NCBI RefSeq assembly: GCF_014211915.1
Contig: NZ_CP060040.1
Location: forward strand, 1,240,001-1,304,000
DNA from: Burkholderia cenocepacia
GTDB taxonomy: Bacteria; Pseudomonadota; Gammaproteobacteria; Burkholderiales; Burkholderiaceae
DNA length: 64,000 nt
Direction of reading: 5' to 3'
Position 1 is the first letter of the stretch. Each line of letters starts with the position of its first letter. Shown here in pieces: positions 47,255 through 56,565 of this stretch. Made by a program: the position numbers and the translations under genes. The notes beneath the pieces are model-generated. The model saw nothing but the letters and a program-made list of their open reading frames with translations, was not told the DNA's origin and did no database searches.

Positions 47255-50200
47255 CGGTTTTCTCCTTCGAGGGTGCCGTGCTGTTCGCTCCAGACGGCCG
47301 GCGTGCCGCCCGCGAGCTTGCGGATCGCCACATAGAACACGGGCGTCAGGAACAGCCCGAACAGCGTGACGCCCAGCATCCCCGCGAACACGGTGACGCC
47401 GGTGGCCGCCCGCACCTCGCTGCCCGCGCCGCTGCCGATCAGCAGCGGCACCGAGCCCGCGATGAACGCGACCGACGTCATCACGATCGGACGCAGCCGC
47501 AGCTTGCACGCTTCGAGCGCCGCTTCGACCACGCCCTTGCCCTGGATCTCGAGCTCCCGCGCGAATTCGACGATCAGGATCGCGTTCTTGCATGCGAGCC
47601 CCATCAGCACGACGAGACCGACCTGCACGAACACGTTGTTGTCGCCGCCGGACAGCCACACGCCGAACAGCGCCGCGCACATGCACACAGGCACGATCAG
47701 GATCACCGCGAGCGGCAGCGTCCAGCTCTCGTACAGCGACGCGAGCACCAGGAACACCAGCATCACCGCGAGCGGGAACACGACGATCGCCGCGTTGCTC
47801 TGCGTGACCTGCTGGTAGCTGAGATCGGTCCATTCGAGCGTGATGCCGGGCGGCAGCACGTCCTTCGCGATCTGCTGCAGCTTCGCGATCGCCTGCGACG
47901 ACGACATCGTCTTCGGATCGGCGTCGCCGATCAGGTCGGCGGCCGGGTAGCCGTTGTAGCGCACGACCGGATCGGGGCCGTACGCGGGCCCGACCGTCAC
48001 CATCGAGCCGATCGGCACCATCTCGCCCTTCGCGTTGCGCGTGCGCAGGTTCGCGATGTCGGCGGCCGTCTGCCGGTGGCCGGCATCCGCCTGCGCCATC
48101 ACGCGATACACGCGGCCGAACACGTTGAAGTCGTTCACGTACATCGAGCCGAGATACACCTGCAACGTATTGAACAGATCGGTCAGCGCGACGCCCTGCG
48201 CCTTCGCCTTCAGCCGGTCGACCTTCACCTCGAGCTGCGGGATGTTCGCCTGGTACGAGCTGACGGGATAGCTCATCCCCGGCGTCTTCGCGACCGCGGC
48301 CTGGAACGCCGTGAGCGCCTTCTGCAATTCGCCGTAGCCGAGCCCGCCGCGATCCTCCAGGTACAGCGAGTAGCCGGAGCCGTTGCCGAGACCCTGGATC
48401 GGCGGCGGCATCAGCGCATACGTGATACCTCCGTCGATCGCCGCGAAGCGCGCGTTCAGGTCCGCGTTGATCTGCGCGGCGCTGCGGTGACGCTGGTCGA
48501 ACGGCTTCAGGATCACGTACGAGTTCGTGATGTTCGGCGTGTTCACGCCCTGCAGCGCATTCAGCCCGGCGAACGCCGGCACCATTTCGACGCCGTCGGT
48601 GCCGAGCGCGATCTTCGTCATCTGCTCGGTCACCGCGCTGGTGCGCGCGAGCGACGCGCCTTCCGGCAGCTTCGCGCCCGCGAACAGGTACAGCTTGTCC
48701 TGCACCGGGATGAAGCCGCCCGGCACCGCGTTGAACAGCAGCGCGGTCGCCGCGAGCAGCGCCGCATAGACCGCGAACACCACGCCGCGCCGCTTCAGCG
48801 TGCGCCCGACGACGCCGTGGTAGCGGTCGGAACTGCGCTCGAAGAAGCGGTTGAACGGATGGAACAGCCAGCCGAATGCGCGGTCGAGCGCGCGCGTCAA
48901 CGCATCCTTCGGCGCGCCGTGCGGGCGCAGCAGCTTCGCGGCGAGCGCGGGCGACAGCGTCAGCGAATTGATCGCGGAGATCACCGTCGAGATCGCGATC
49001 GTCACCGCGAACTGCTTGTAGAACTGGCCCGTGACGCCCGACATGAACGCCATCGGCACGAACACCGCGCACAGCACGAGCGCGATCGCGACGATCGGCC
49101 CCGACACCTCGCGCATCGCCTGGTGGGCGGCATCGCGCGGGCTCAACCCCTGCGCGATGTTGCGCTCGACGTTTTCGACCACGACGATCGCATCGTCGAC
49201 GACGATCCCGATCGCGAGCACGAGCCCGAACAGCGTCAGCGTGTTGATCGAATAGCCGAGCAGATAGAGCCACGCGAACGTGCCGACCACCGACACCGGC
49301 ACCGCGACGAGCGGAATGATCGACGCGCGCCACGTCTGCAGAAACAGGATCACGACGAGCACGACCAGCACCACGGCCTCGATCAGCGTGTGCTGCACCG
49401 CGCGGATCGATTCGCGCACGAACACCGTCGGGTCCCACACGGGGCGATACGCGACGCCGGGCGGGAAGCGCTTCGACAATTCGTCGAGCTTTGCGTACAC
49501 GGCCTTCGCGACGTCGAGCGCGTTCGCACCCGGCGACAGGAAGATGCCGACCACGGCCGAATGCCTGTCGTTGAAATACGAGCGCAGCGTGTAATCGCCC
49601 GCGCCGAGCTCGATGCGCGCGACGTCGGACAGCTTCACGACCTGGCCGTCGTCGCCGTTGCGCAGCACGATGTCGCTGAATTCCTGCACCGTGCGCAGAC
49701 GGCCGCGCACGTTGATCGACACGAGGAAGTCGTTTTTCTTCGGCGACGGTTCCGCGCCGAGCTGGCCGGCCGACACCTGCACGTTCTGCTCGCGCACGGC
49801 CGCGATCACGTCGCTCGCGGTCAGCCCGCGCGACGCGAGCCGGTTCGGGTCGAGCCACAGCCGCATCGCGTAGTCGCCGGAGCCGTACACGCCGACGTCG
49901 CCGATGCCGGTGAGCCGCGACAGTTCGTCCTTCACGTGCAGCGTCAGGTAGTTGCGCAGGTACAGCGAATCGCGGCTGTTGTCCGGCGAATAGAGGCTCA
50001 CGTACATCAGCGGCGTGGGCGACTGCTTCTGCGTGGTCACGCCGTACTGGCGCACCTCGTCGGGCAGGCGGGACAGCGCCTGGCTCACGCGGTTCTGCAC
50101 GCGCACGGCGGCCGTGTCGGGATCGACGCCCTGCAGGAACGTGACGACGACCTGCAGGCTGCCGTCCGACCCGGCGACCGACTTCATGTACATGATGCCT

Positions 50201-50424
50201 TCGACGCCGTTGATCGCCTCTTCCAGCGGTTCGGCCACCGACTCGGCGATTTCCTTCGGGTTCGCGCCCGGGTACGTCGCGCGCACGACGACGCTCGGCG
50301 GCACGACTTCCGGATATTCGCCGGCCGGCAGCATCGGAATCGAGATCAGGCCGAGCGCGAAGATGACGATCGACAGCACGACCGCGAAGATCGGCCGGTC
50401 GATGAAGAAGCGGGAGAAATCCAT
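47251..50424 (-). CDS. RND multidrug efflux pump (HAE-1 family)
   Basis: A 1057-residue inner-membrane proton/drug antiporter. It opens MDFSRFFIDRPIFAVVLSI and has 12 membrane helices with two large periplasmic loops. The proton-relay region is ALVLAIGIVVDDAIVVVEN, and NxxxPxxVVxA-type segments follow in the second half. Overall it resembles MexF/AcrB-like pumps. From memory this SoxR-linked operon may correspond to RND-9 of B. cenocepacia; that needs a comparison. Thirteen bases separate it from the adaptor gene. Confidence 0.95.
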   Translation of the reverse strand: MDFSRFFIDRPIFAVVLSIVIFALGLISIPMLPAGEYPEVVPPSVVVRATYPGANPKEIAESVAEPLEEAINGVEGIMYMKSVAGSDGSLQVVVTFLQGVDPDTAAVRVQNRVSQALSRLPDEVRQYGVTTQKQSPTPLMYVSLYSPDNSRDSLYLRNYLTLHVKDELSRLTGIGDVGVYGSGDYAMRLWLDPNRLASRGLTASDVIAAVREQNVQVSAGQLGAEPSPKKNDFLVSINVRGRLRTVQEFSDIVLRNGDDGQVVKLSDVARIELGAGDYTLRSYFNDRHSAVVGIFLSPGANALDVAKAVYAKLDELSKRFPPGVAYRPVWDPTVFVRESIRAVQHTLIEAVVLVVLVVILFLQTWRASIIPLVAVPVSVVGTFAWLYLLGYSINTLTLFGLVLAIGIVVDDAIVVVENVERNIAQGLSPRDAAHQAMREVSGPIVAIALVLCAVFVPMAFMSGVTGQFYKQFAVTIAISTVISAINSLTLSPALAAKLLRPHGAPKDALTRALDRAFGWLFHPFNRFFERSSDRYHGVVGRTLKRRGVVFAVYAALLAATALLFNAVPGGFIPVQDKLYLFAGAKLPEGASLARTSAVTEQMTKIALGTDGVEMVPAFAGLNALQGVNTPNITNSYVILKPFDQRHRSAAQINADLNARFAAIDGGITYALMPPPIQGLGNGSGYSLYLEDRGGLGYGELQKALTAFQAAVAKTPGMSYPVSSYQANIPQLEVKVDRLKAKAQGVALTDLFNTLQVYLGSMYVNDFNVFGRVYRVMAQADAGHRQTAADIANLRTRNAKGEMVPIGSMVTVGPAYGPDPVVRYNGYPAADLIGDADPKTMSSSQAIAKLQQIAKDVLPPGITLEWTDLSYQQVTQSNAAIVVFPLAVMLVFLVLASLYESWTLPLAVILIVPVCMCAALFGVWLSGGDNNVFVQVGLVVLMGLACKNAILIVEFARELEIQGKGVVEAALEACKLRLRPIVMTSVAFIAGSVPLLIGSGAGSEVRAATGVTVFAGMLGVTLFGLFLTPVFYVAIRKLAGGTPAVWSEQHGTLEGENR

Positions 50425-50437
50425 CGTCTCGCTCCCG

Positions 50438-51640
50438 TCAGTGCGCGGCAGGCGCGCCGGCGTCGGCCACGGCCTGCGTGCCGGCGCCGGGGTCCGCCGC
50501 GGCGCGTGCGGGCACCGCCTTCGGCTTCACCTGCGCGCCCGGATAGTAGATGCGCTGCACGCCGTCGACCACCACGCGGTCGCCCGACTGCAACCCCTTC
50601 TCGACGATCCGCTCGCCGTCGAGTTCGCGGCCGATCGTCACGTCGCGGCGCAGCGCCTTGTCGCCCGGGCCGATCACGTATACGTACTTGCGGTCCTGGT
50701 CGGTCAGCACGGCCTTGTCGTCGACCAGCAAAGCGTCCTGGTCGCGGCCGCTGACGAGCTGCACGCGCGCATAGAGGCCCGGCGTGAACGTATGGTCCGC
50801 ATTCGGCAGCCGCACGCGGGCGCGGATCGTGCCGGTTTGCGGATCGAGCCTGTTGTCGAGGAAATCGACGGTGCCCGCATGCGGGAAGCCCGTCTCGTTC
50901 GCGAGGCCGACGCGCACCGGATCGGCGCCGATCGCGCGATGCGTCGGATCGGTGCGCCGCGCGTTGTAGCGCAGGTAGCTCTGCTCGTCGCAATCGAAGT
51001 ACACGTAGACCGGGTCCTGCGACACGACGGTCGTCAGCAGCGTGTCGTCCGCCCGCGCGAGGTTGCCGACGGTCGCGACCGCACGGCCGACCCGGCCCGC
51101 GATCGGCGCGCGCACTTCGGTGAAGCCGAGATTGAGCTTCGCGTCGGCCACGGCCGCATCGGCCGCCAGCAGATCGGCACGCGCCTGCTCCGCGGTGGCG
51201 CGCGCGTTGTCGAGCTCCTCCTGCGACGTCGCATGCGCGTCGATCAGCGTCTGCACGCGCTTCAACTGCACGTTCGCGAGGCTCGCGGCCGCACGGGCGC
51301 GCTGCTGCTGCGCATTCGCCCGGTCGAGCGCGATCCGGTACGGGCGCGGATCGATCTCGAACAGCAGCGCGCCCTGCGCGACCACATCGCCCTCCTTGTA
51401 CGCGACACGCTGCAGGTAGCCGCTCACGCGCGGCCGCAGTTCGACGGCGTCCACCGCTTCGACGCGCCCGTTGAATTCGTCCGCGAGGCGGATGGTACGC
51501 GGCGCGACGGTGGCGACGCCCACTTCGGGAAGCGGCTGAGCCGACGATGTGCCTTTGCCGTCGTGACAGCCCGACAACGCCAGCAACAGGGCGCAGGCCG
51601 CGCCCAACGGCGAGGTCCTGCGTAGGGAAAAGGAGAGCAT
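50438..51640 (-). CDS. RND-pump periplasmic adaptor (membrane fusion protein)
   Basis: A 400-residue lipoprotein adaptor. The N-terminal signal ends LALSGC (Cys24). A lipoyl half-motif (RVEAVDAVELRPRVSGYL), helical hairpin with an ATSQEELDNARAT turn, beta-barrel and membrane-proximal domains follow. The C-terminus is Ala/Pro-rich. First gene of the pump operon, directly behind the SoxR-type promoter. Confidence 0.93.
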   Translation of the reverse strand: MLSFSLRRTSPLGAACALLLALSGCHDGKGTSSAQPLPEVGVATVAPRTIRLADEFNGRVEAVDAVELRPRVSGYLQRVAYKEGDVVAQGALLFEIDPRPYRIALDRANAQQQRARAAASLANVQLKRVQTLIDAHATSQEELDNARATAEQARADLLAADAAVADAKLNLGFTEVRAPIAGRVGRAVATVGNLARADDTLLTTVVSQDPVYVYFDCDEQSYLRYNARRTDPTHRAIGADPVRVGLANETGFPHAGTVDFLDNRLDPQTGTIRARVRLPNADHTFTPGLYARVQLVSGRDQDALLVDDKAVLTDQDRKYVYVIGPGDKALRRDVTIGRELDGERIVEKGLQSGDRVVVDGVQRIYYPGAQVKPKAVPARAAADPGAGTQAVADAGAPAAH

Positions 51641-51670
51641 GATGCCTCGCGACGGGTTAAACTGCCGCGT

Positions 51671-51701
51671 AGCATAAAAGTTGAAGTTAACTTCAAGTCA
51701 A
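51671..51701 (-). promoter_or_regulatory. SoxR-type promoter and box of the RND operon
   Basis: On the minus strand TTGACT (51696-51701) and TATGCT (51671-51676) are separated by 19 bp, the over-long spacer of MerR-family promoters. The spacer contains the perfect palindrome TTGAAGTTAACTTCAA (51681-51696), close to the SoxR box of enterobacteria. The predicted start lies near 51664, giving a short leader to the adaptor ATG (51640). Confidence 0.85.
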
Positions 51702-51719
51702 GCTTTCCCGGAGGGCGTC

Positions 51720-52199
51720 ATGGGTATCCAGGAAACCCCGCAATGGCCGCTGATGTCGATCCGCGAAGTGGCCGCGCGCAGCGGCGTGCCGGCGTCGACG
51801 CTGCGTTTCTACGAGACGCGCGGGTTGATCAAGTCGCACCGCAACGGCTCGAGCCATCGCCACTATTCGCGTGCGGTGCTGCGGCTGATCGCGTTCATCG
51901 TGTTCGCGCAGAAGATCGGCTATTCGCTCGACGAAATCGCCGAGCAGCTCGTCAGCCTGCCCGAGGACGCCGCGCCCAGCAACAAGGACTGGCAGCGGCT
52001 GTCGCGCGGCTGGAAGCAGCGCGTCGCGAGCCGGATCGAGGAGCTGCAGCGGCTCTACATCAATCTCGACGAATGTATCGGCTGCGGCTGCCTGTCGCTG
52101 AAACGCTGCAAGCTGACCAACCCGGAAGACCGCGCCGGCCGCAACGGGCCCGGCGCGCGGCGCTGGCTCGGCGACAAGCCGCCGACCGATGCCGAGTGA
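51720..52199 (+). CDS. soxR: Redox-sensing activator SoxR
   Basis: A 159-residue MerR-family regulator. The winged HTH (MSIREVAARSGVPASTLRFYETRGL, quoted in part) is at residues 12-50 and the dimer helix at about 80-115. A C-terminal [2Fe-2S] cluster site uses Cys119, Cys122, Cys124 and Cys130 (C-x2-C-x-C-x5-C). It activates on oxidation by redox-cycling compounds. It is divergent from the RND operon and shares its promoter region. Start 51720 from GGAG and length. Confidence 0.93.
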   Translation: MGIQETPQWPLMSIREVAARSGVPASTLRFYETRGLIKSHRNGSSHRHYSRAVLRLIAFIVFAQKIGYSLDEIAEQLVSLPEDAAPSNKDWQRLSRGWKQRVASRIEELQRLYINLDECIGCGCLSLKRCKLTNPEDRAGRNGPGARRWLGDKPPTDAE

Positions 52200-52223
52200 C
52201 GCGCCTGCCGTACGCGCGCTGCG

Positions 52224-52985
52224 TCACCCGACGCGCCAGCCGCCGTTCACCGCGATCGTCGCGCCGGTGACGAACGACGCGCGCGGCCCGGCGAGCCACG
52301 CGACCGCGTCCGCGACGTCGTCCGGCTGTCCGGCGCGGCCAACCGGCGTCTGCACGCGGATCATTGCCGCGACGGCCGGCGCGACCCCGTTGTCGCCGAA
52401 GAAACGCGTGCCGGCGATATAGCCGGGCGCGACCGTATTGACTGTCGCGCCGCGCGGCCCCAGTTCGCGTGCCAGCGCGACGGTGAAGCCTTCGACGCCG
52501 GCCTTCGCGGCCGCATACGCGAGACCGCCCGGCAACAGGCTGCCGGCGCGCGCCGCGATCGAACCGATGTTGACGATGCGCGCCGCGCGGTCGGCCAGGT
52601 GCGGCAGCACGGCCATCGTCGTCAGGAACAGGCTTTTCAGGTTCGCATGGAGCACCGCGTCCCATACGGCCTCCGCTTCGCCCGCCTTCGTATCCGCGCC
52701 GACGCGCCCGGTCAGTCCCGCGTTGTTGACGAGGACGTCGATACGCGGCCACCTTGCAGCGATCGCTGCGACCACCGCTTCCGCGTCGCGCCGCACGCTC
52801 AGATCGCCTGCCTGCCCGATCGCCGCACCGCCGAGCCGCGCGACGGCCGCCTCCAGCCGCGCCGCATCGCGCCCGACGATCGCGACGCGATACCCGTCCT
52901 GCACCAGCCGGCTCGCGATTGCGAAGCCGATCCCGCTCGACCCGCCCGTGACGATGGCCGTTCGCTGCTGTTCATTGCCCGTCAT
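52224..52985 (-). CDS. SDR family oxidoreductase
   Basis: A 253-residue classical SDR: TGGSSGIG (about 13-20), NNAG, catalytic Ser in NIGSIAARAG, intact YAAAK and a PGYIAGTRFF lid. It is divergent from a LysR regulator 108 bp away, the usual arrangement for a LysR-controlled dehydrogenase. It converges on soxR with 24 bp between stops. Substrate unknown. Confidence 0.9.
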   Translation of the reverse strand: MTGNEQQRTAIVTGGSSGIGFAIASRLVQDGYRVAIVGRDAARLEAAVARLGGAAIGQAGDLSVRRDAEAVVAAIAARWPRIDVLVNNAGLTGRVGADTKAGEAEAVWDAVLHANLKSLFLTTMAVLPHLADRAARIVNIGSIAARAGSLLPGGLAYAAAKAGVEGFTVALARELGPRGATVNTVAPGYIAGTRFFGDNGVAPAVAAMIRVQTPVGRAGQPDDVADAVAWLAGPRASFVTGATIAVNGGWRVG

Positions 52986-53093
52986 GATCTGTCCTCCTGA
53001 GTATCGACGGTTGACGACAGGGACATTCTGGGCAGCCCGGCATGATAGGTAAAATACGAATTCGATGATCCACTGATACATGGACGGTATCGC

Positions 53094-54005
53094 ATGATCG
53101 ATCTGCGCCAGTTCCGGCAATTCATCGCGGTCGCCGAAACGCTCAGCTTCCGGCGCGCGGCCGAGCGGCTGCACATGGCCCAGCCGCCGCTCAGCACGGC
53201 GATCCGCAAGCTCGAGGACGAATTGGGCGTCGCCTTGCTCGAACGCGACAACCGCGGCTCGCGGCTCACGCCGGCCGGCGAGGCCTTCCTGCTCGAAGCA
53301 CGGCGCGCGCTCGAACAGGCCGAGCGCGCGGTGGCCGTGGCGCGCCGCGCGGGCGCCGGCCTCGGCGGCACGCTGCGGCTGCGCTTCGTCGACAGCACCG
53401 TGAACGCGCTGTTGCCGTTGATCCTCCGCGCGTTTCAGGAACGGCATCCCAACGTGGATTTCCAGCTCGAGGAAGGCACGACCGCCGACCAGGTGCTCGC
53501 GCTGCGGCAGGACCGCACCGACGCCGGCCTCGTCGTGCTGCCGGTGGCCGATGCCGGCGACGTGCATGTCGAGCCGCTGCTGCGCGACCGGATGGTCGCC
53601 GCGCTGCCCGACGGCCACCGGCTTGCGCACCGCCGCCGCATCGCGTTGGCCGAGCTGGCGGACGAACCGTGGGTCATGTTTGCCGCGCATCACGGGCCCG
53701 GCATGCATGCGCTGATCGTAACGGCATGCGCGCAGGCGGGCTTCGCGCCGCGGGTGGTCCAGCAGCCGCGCCAGATGCAGACGACGGCCGGGCTCGTCGC
53801 GGGCGGCATCGGCGTCGCGCTGATGCCGCGCCTGTTCGTGCCGATGCATCCGCAAGGCATTACGTTCTGCGAACTGAAGGATGCGGGCAGCCCGCTCGCG
53901 TACGAAGTGGCGCTGGCGTACCGCACGCCATCGCCGCTCGTCGATGCGCTGCGCGAGAGCGCGCGGAACGCGGTGCGCGAACTGGGGCTGGTCACCGCGA
54001 CCTGA
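53094..54005 (+). CDS. LysR family regulator (CatR/BenM-like group)
   Basis: A 303-residue LysR protein: HTH in LRQFRQFIAVAETLSFRRAAERLHMAQPPLSTAIRKLE (residues about 4-41, quoted as region) and an effector domain that opens LGGTLRLRFVDST. The N-terminal wording is that of the CatR/CatM/CbnR group, which respond to aromatic or dicarboxylic compounds. It is divergent from the SDR gene across an AT-rich 108-bp gap (52986-53093). Confidence 0.9.
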   Translation: MIDLRQFRQFIAVAETLSFRRAAERLHMAQPPLSTAIRKLEDELGVALLERDNRGSRLTPAGEAFLLEARRALEQAERAVAVARRAGAGLGGTLRLRFVDSTVNALLPLILRAFQERHPNVDFQLEEGTTADQVLALRQDRTDAGLVVLPVADAGDVHVEPLLRDRMVAALPDGHRLAHRRRIALAELADEPWVMFAAHHGPGMHALIVTACAQAGFAPRVVQQPRQMQTTAGLVAGGIGVALMPRLFVPMHPQGITFCELKDAGSPLAYEVALAYRTPSPLVDALRESARNAVRELGLVTAT

Positions 54006-54029
54006 CCGCGCGCATCGCGCGCGCGGCGC

Positions 54030-54689
54030 TCAGGCCCGGTCGCCGAGGAAGTTGAACACGACGCCGAGCACGGCCTCGCGGAACGCCTCCGGCCGCGTCG
54101 GCAGCGACGTGTACTCCAGCATCATGTGGCTGTACGACACCGTCGTGCCGATCGCGCTCGCGATCATGAAGAACAGCACGTTCGGATCGACCGGACGGAT
54201 CGCGCCGGCCTCGACCGCGTCCGCCAGCAGCGGAAACATCGCGTCGTGATACGGGCGCACGATCCGCTCCTGCAGCCGGTCGAGCCGCCCGCCCTCCTCG
54301 GTCGCCGCCGTCGAGAAGAACATGCCGATATCCGGTTCCGCGAATTCGTGATCGACGCACAGCTCGAGCGCGCGCCGCACGCGGTCGCGATGCGGCAGCG
54401 ACGACGCGCGCAACGCACGCAGCGCGTCGAACATCGGTTCGGCCAGCTCGACGATCTGCTCGACGACCGCCAGCCACAACGTTTCCTTCGTACCGAAGTG
54501 ATGGGCGATCAGCGCCGCGTCGATGCCCAGCTCGCGCGCGACTTCGCGCACGCTCGTCGCGTCGTAGCCGCGCTTCGCGAACGTGCGGCGCGCGGCCCGC
54601 AATATCACGTCCGGGCCGACGGACGCATCCGCCAGCGGCCGTCCGCGCGTACGCCGCTTCGACGGCGCGCGCTCAGTCACTTCTGCCAC
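54030..54689 (-). CDS. TetR family regulator
   Basis: A 219-residue TetR regulator with HTH at about residues 25-70 (ILRAARRTFAKRGYDATSVREVARELGI then ALIAHHFGTKETLW, quoted in parts) and a C-terminal ligand/dimer domain (CerR/CecR-like). The start is the GTG at 54689 behind AGGAGCAGG; the ATG at 54743 lacks such a site. It is divergent from the NADH dehydrogenase-like gene and probably binds the palindrome at 54815-54828. Confidence 0.88.
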   Translation of the reverse strand: MAEVTERAPSKRRTRGRPLADASVGPDVILRAARRTFAKRGYDATSVREVARELGIDAALIAHHFGTKETLWLAVVEQIVELAEPMFDALRALRASSLPHRDRVRRALELCVDHEFAEPDIGMFFSTAATEEGGRLDRLQERIVRPYHDAMFPLLADAVEAGAIRPVDPNVLFFMIASAIGTTVSYSHMMLEYTSLPTRPEAFREAVLGVVFNFLGDRA

Positions 54690-54814
54690 GTTTTTCCTGC
54701 TCCTTGAACGATTCGAATGCCCGTGTTCGGTCCCCGGTTTCACGTACCGGAAGCGGGCGGCCTGCCCCGCTCCGTTGACACGCGGAGCCGGGAAGCGCTA
54801 GGATCATACCTTAT

Positions 54815-54828
54815 TCATCACTTGATGA
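54815..54828. promoter_or_regulatory. Putative TetR operator
   Basis: TCATCA-CT-TGATGA, a perfect 6-2-6 palindrome in AT-rich DNA, 7 bp before the ATG of the dehydrogenase gene and 125 bp from the tetR start. Confidence 0.5.
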
Positions 54829-54835
54829 TTTATCC

Positions 54836-56128
54836 ATGACAACCCCTACACGCATCGTCATCGTCGGCGGCGGAATCGCCGGGCTGCAGCTCGCGACCCG
54901 CCTGGGCGAGCGTCTCGGCCGGTCCGGACGCGCGCAGATCACGGTCGTCGATCGCAGTCCGACGCACATCTGGAAGCCGATGCTGCACACGATCGCGGCC
55001 GGCACGCGCGACGTCCAGCAGCAACAGGTGATCTTCCTCGCCCATGCCCGCGACCACGGTTACACGTACCAGCCCGGCGAACTGAAGGGGCTCGATCGCG
55101 CGCGCCGCCGCGTGCAGCTCGGCGAGATCCGCTCGCAGGACGGCGACGTGGTGATCGACGCACGCGAACTCGAATACGACGTGCTGATCCTCGCGCTCGG
55201 CAGCCAGGCCAACGATTTCGGCGTGCCCGGCGTGCGCGAGCACTGCTACTTCATCGACAGCCAGCAGCAGGCCGAGACCTTCAACGAAGCGTTGCGGATG
55301 CGCGTGTTCCGCAGCATCGCGCGTGACGAGCCGTTTCGCGTGGCGATCGTCGGCGCGGGCGCGACGGGCGTGGAACTCGCGGCGGAACTGAGCCGCTTGC
55401 TCGAAGTGGCGCAGGCCTACGGCGACGACACGGTGCGCGAGCGATTGCAACTCACGTTGCTCGAAAGCGGCCCGCGCATCCTCAATGCGTTTCCGCCGCG
55501 GATTTCCGCGTCGGCCCAGCGGCGACTCGAACAGATCGGTTTTCGCGTGCTGACGTCGACGCGTGTCACGTCGGCCGACGCGAACGGTTTCCACTATGGC
55601 GACGGTTCGTTCGCCGAAGCCGACCTGATGGTGTGGGCGGCCGGCGTGAAGGCGCCCGATTTCATGCAGGCGCTGGGCGGGCTCGATACGAACCACGCGA
55701 ACCAGATCGTGGTCGGCCCCACGCTGCAGGCGACCGGCGACGAGCACGTGTTCGCGATCGGCGATTGCGGCAGCCTGCTGCCCGACGGCCAGGAGCGGCC
55801 GCTGCCGCCGACCGCGCAGGTCGCGACGCAACAGGCCGAGCATCTCGCGAAGCATCTGCCCGCCTGGCTCGACGGCACGCCGATTCCGCCGTTCGCGTTC
55901 CACGATTTCGGCGCGCTGGTGTCGATCAGCGATTACGACGCGTTCGGCACGCTCGGGCAGTTCGGCTTCTTCCGCGGCGGCTTCATCCAGGGGCGCTTCG
56001 CGCAGTTCAGCCACCTGATGCTCTACCGGCGGCACCAGCAGGCGCTGCACGGTTTCTCCAAGGCGACCTTGCTGTGGATCGCCGAACGGATCAACGGCTG
56101 GGTGCAGCCGCGCATCCGCCTGTCGTGA
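54836..56128 (+). CDS. ndh: Type II NADH dehydrogenase (NDH-2-like)
   Basis: A 430-residue FAD/NAD(P) oxidoreductase that oxidises NADH and reduces quinone without proton pumping. Motifs: FAD site IVIVGGGIAGLQLAT (about 7-21), NADH site VAIVGAGATGVELAAEL (about 171-187), FAIGDCGSL near 304 and TAQVATQQAEHLAKHL near 325. The amphipathic C-terminus (LWIAERINGWVQPRI) suits membrane anchoring. TetR control would be unusual for a housekeeping NDH, so it may serve a specific condition. Confidence 0.88.
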   Translation: MTTPTRIVIVGGGIAGLQLATRLGERLGRSGRAQITVVDRSPTHIWKPMLHTIAAGTRDVQQQQVIFLAHARDHGYTYQPGELKGLDRARRRVQLGEIRSQDGDVVIDARELEYDVLILALGSQANDFGVPGVREHCYFIDSQQQAETFNEALRMRVFRSIARDEPFRVAIVGAGATGVELAAELSRLLEVAQAYGDDTVRERLQLTLLESGPRILNAFPPRISASAQRRLEQIGFRVLTSTRVTSADANGFHYGDGSFAEADLMVWAAGVKAPDFMQALGGLDTNHANQIVVGPTLQATGDEHVFAIGDCGSLLPDGQERPLPPTAQVATQQAEHLAKHLPAWLDGTPIPPFAFHDFGALVSISDYDAFGTLGQFGFFRGGFIQGRFAQFSHLMLYRRHQQALHGFSKATLLWIAERINGWVQPRIRLS

Positions 56129-56172
56129 TGCCGCGCGTCGCGGCACCACGTAACGTTTCGAGGAACAGAAAC

Positions 56173-56562
56173 ATGAACAATCGTGTAGCGCCCTGGCTCA
56201 TGACCGTCGCCGCAATCGGCAGCTTCGACATGCCGTCCGTTTCGTGGGGCGGGCCGCGACGGCGCAGCGTCACGCGCGACCGGCTGCCGTCGTGGGACGC
56301 GACGAGCAAGCCGACCATCAGCGTACTCGAACGGCCCACGGCCGACACCGTGATGATTTCGTGGTGCGACGCCTGCACCGGGCACTACGGTTACCAGAAG
56401 TGGCGCCTGTTCACGACGCGCAAGCGCGGCATGTGCGCGCTGTCGGGGCGATCGATCGAGATCGGCGACAGCGTCTATGCACCGCAATTGCTCGGCTCGA
56501 CGCCGGGCAACGCCGCCGCGATGGTGCTCGCGGCGTGCATCGACGAAGCGCTCGCGGCCTGA
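56173..56562 (+). CDS. DUF3331 protein
   Basis: A 129-residue Burkholderia-type DUF3331 protein. The conserved core is WCDACTGHYGYQKW, RKRGMCALSGRSIEIGDSVYAP (in parts); the Cys pattern suggests a small metal or redox site. It lies 44 bp after the dehydrogenase gene on the same strand and may be co-transcribed. Start ATG 56173 follows GAGGAACAG. Function unknown. Confidence 0.8.
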   Translation: MNNRVAPWLMTVAAIGSFDMPSVSWGGPRRRSVTRDRLPSWDATSKPTISVLERPTADTVMISWCDACTGHYGYQKWRLFTTRKRGMCALSGRSIEIGDSVYAPQLLGSTPGNAAAMVLAACIDEALAA

Positions 56563-56565
56563 CCG

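Noticed and set aside
47200..50754. 1184-codon plus-strand open frame
   Set aside because: Opposite the RND pump gene; charged repetitive His/Arg/Asp composition with no domain.
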